Of a DNA stretch of 6,873 nucleotides, positions 6,383 to 6,873 are shown in pieces. Positions within the stretch are counted from its first letter, which is position 1, and each line of letters starts with the position of its first letter. Below the pieces are notes generated by a model, which was not told where the DNA came from, did not search any database, and saw only the letters and a program-made list of their open reading frames with translations. Origin of the DNA: an uncultured Limosilactobacillus sp. (GTDB lineage: Bacteria > Bacillota > Bacilli > Lactobacillales > Lactobacillaceae); NCBI GenBank assembly GCA_944326735.1, contig CALVFC010000081.1, forward strand, positions 1-6,873, given 5' to 3'. The translations under genes were made by a program, and so were the position numbers.

Positions 6383-6445
6383 TTATTCAAAATCAATAGT
6401 TACCATTTTAGCGTGATTAATACCCGGGCGCAAATCTATTTCGTC
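6383..6445 (-). pseudogene. C-terminal remnant of a second HicB-like gene
   Basis: Immediately after the intact HicB-like gene, in a different minus-strand frame, 20 codons followed by TAA (6383-6385) read DEIDLRPGINHAKMVTIDFE. The tail RPGINHAKMVTID aligns with the last part of the intact protein, HPGVTVKMVTVD, with one extra codon. The DNA shares the 12-base block TAAAATGGTAAC. The frame has no start codon with an SD and is closed upstream by a stop at 6467-6469. The simplest reading is the surviving 3' end of a tandem paralogue. Another possibility is that the ancestral C-terminus was replaced after a partial duplication. The similarity is seen directly; the history is inferred. Confidence 0.55.
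6405..6433 (-). promoter_or_regulatory. Candidate promoter of the flippase gene
   Basis: On the minus strand TTGCGC (6428-6433, weak -35) is followed after 17 bases by TAAAAT (6405-6410, five of six -10 bases). The start would lie near 6397, giving a leader of about 35 bases. The site is inside the HicB-like remnant. Co-transcription with the HicB-like gene, whose stop codon is about 80 bases upstream, is an equal alternative because no terminator separates them. Confidence 0.3.
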
Positions 6446-6707
6446 AATACTTATCAAGATCGACCGTTACCATTTTAACAGTCACGCCCGGATGGTCTGC
6501 CTGCACTTGGTTAATTTTGGACGCCTGGGGAGCTTCCTCAAAGTGGCCCAACTTGTCATTAATTGTGATAGCCAAGCCTAATTTAGCGTAGTCCATAGCC
6601 TCATCCATATCATGCCCCTGAGTAAATGCCTCTGGGAGATCAGGAAAGTCGACTTCAATCTGATTGTTCCGCTTTTGGAATAAAGCAGGATAACTAACAA
6701 TTTCCAT
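6444..6707 (-). CDS. Solitary HicB-like antitoxin-fold protein
   Basis: An 87-residue protein with the HicB pattern: an N-terminal strand with YPALF (6-10), then IEVDFPDLPEAFTQG (17-31), a helix EAMDYAKLGLAI (36-47), and a final strand VKMVTVDLD (77-85). HicB antitoxins use this partial RNase H fold to cover the HicA mRNA-cleaving toxin. The usual C-terminal DNA-binding domain is missing, and no HicA-like partner is seen on either side within the window, so toxin neutralisation is not supported; it may be an orphan regulator or relic. The start is supported by GGAG at 6715-6718, 7 bases upstream. Only about 15 bases separate this SD from a large terminator hairpin, leaving no room for an ordinary promoter. 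A decayed copy of its C-terminus lies directly downstream. Confidence 0.78.
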   Translation of the reverse strand: MEIVSYPALFQKRNNQIEVDFPDLPEAFTQGHDMDEAMDYAKLGLAITINDKLGHFEEAPQASKINQVQADHPGVTVKMVTVDLDKY

Positions 6708-6721
6708 TATTTTTCTCCAAA

Positions 6722-6789
6722 TTTAAAAATCAAAAAGCAGTGTTGTGGTGCGGTAAGTTCAATCAACTTACCAGCCACTTCACTGCTTT
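6722..6789 (-). terminator. Large terminator hairpin upstream of the HicB-like gene
   Basis: Nested arms pair AAAGCAGTG (6734-6742) with CACTGCTTT (6781-6789), GTGG (6745-6748) with CCAC (6775-6778), and GGTAAGTT (6752-6759) with AACTTACC (6765-6772), around a 5-base loop. Small internal bulges separate the stems. The minus strand continues into TTTTT and a second T-run after the stem, while the plus side has only CTTTAATG. It therefore terminates minus-strand transcription arriving from the right, or acts as an attenuator in front of the HicB-like gene. Confidence 0.85.
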
Positions 6790-6807
6790 AATGTACATGT
6801 TTAATGA

Positions 6808-6873
6808 TTAGATCGTCAAGCGATGTTCTGCTACATAGTCGAAATGTGGGCAGCAGATTTTTCTAATGCTACC
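6808..6873 (-). CDS. Probable 3' end of a minus-strand gene at the right edge
   Basis: The terminator at 6722-6789 implies a minus-strand gene ending just to its right. Two frames stay open to the window edge. One ends with TAA at 6808-6810 and finishes FDYVAEHRLTI, leaving 18 bases to the hairpin. The other ends with TAG at 6831-6833 and finishes ALEKSAAHISTM, leaving about 40 bases. The first has the better spacing; the second has a residue make-up more typical of a coding region. I recognise neither, so the exact end is uncertain. Confidence 0.35.
   Translation of the reverse strand, partial: GSIRKICCPHFDYVAEHRLTI

Noticed and set aside
6444..6707. Complete HicAB toxin-antitoxin module
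   Set aside because: No HicA-like small basic protein is encoded in 6363-6443 or 6708-6807 on either strand; only the HicB-like half is present.
6823..6873. Plus-strand open frame beginning MFCYIVEMWAAD at the right edge
   Set aside because: There is no SD before its ATG, and the adjacent terminator is oriented for a minus-strand gene.

Overview
The window looks like a chromosomal housekeeping stretch from a low-to-mid GC Gram-positive of the Lactobacillaceae. The evidence is the PepV dipeptidase, the two-domain L,D-transpeptidase resembling enterococcal Ldtfm, the YtgP/MurJ-type flippase and strong AGGAGG-like ribosome binding sites. A heterofermentative Limosilactobacillus-like genome is my best guess, but I cannot confirm the species. 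I see no phage, IS, CRISPR, tRNA or rRNA signal.

Layout, left to right. At 1-55 lies the start of an unrecognised minus-strand gene, whose Shine-Dalgarno (SD) sequence sits inside a 19-bp hairpin (60-111). Next come a minus-strand L,D-transpeptidase (125-1513), a non-coding stretch with several inverted repeats (1514-1721) ending in the usp terminator, a minus-strand universal stress protein (1722-2219) and a minus-strand pepV dipeptidase (2290-3690). A compact divergent promoter region (3691-3781) separates pepV from the only plus-strand gene, the NAD(P)H-hydrate dehydratase nnrD (3782-4642). nnrD converges on a minus-strand lipid II flippase-like gene (4710-6362) across a shared bidirectional terminator. 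Upstream of the flippase are a short decayed copy of a HicB-like C-terminus (6383-6445), an intact solitary HicB-like gene (6444-6707), a large terminator hairpin (6734-6789) and probably the 3' end of another minus-strand gene at the right edge.

Functions. Two genes serve the cell wall: the flippase, which would export the lipid-linked precursor, and the L,D-transpeptidase, which would cross-link or remodel peptidoglycan outside. pepV (terminal peptide hydrolysis), nnrD (repair of hydrated nicotinamide cofactors) and usp (nucleotide-binding stress protein) are general housekeeping. Most genes appear to be separate transcription units rather than one operon.

The points most worth a second look are: the SD-sequestering hairpin at the left edge; a transpeptidase active site with Ser where the family usually has His; the C-terminal remnant of a second HicB-like gene beside the intact one; and an inverted repeat that loops out the pepV SD. 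I do not see a clear new multi-gene system here.
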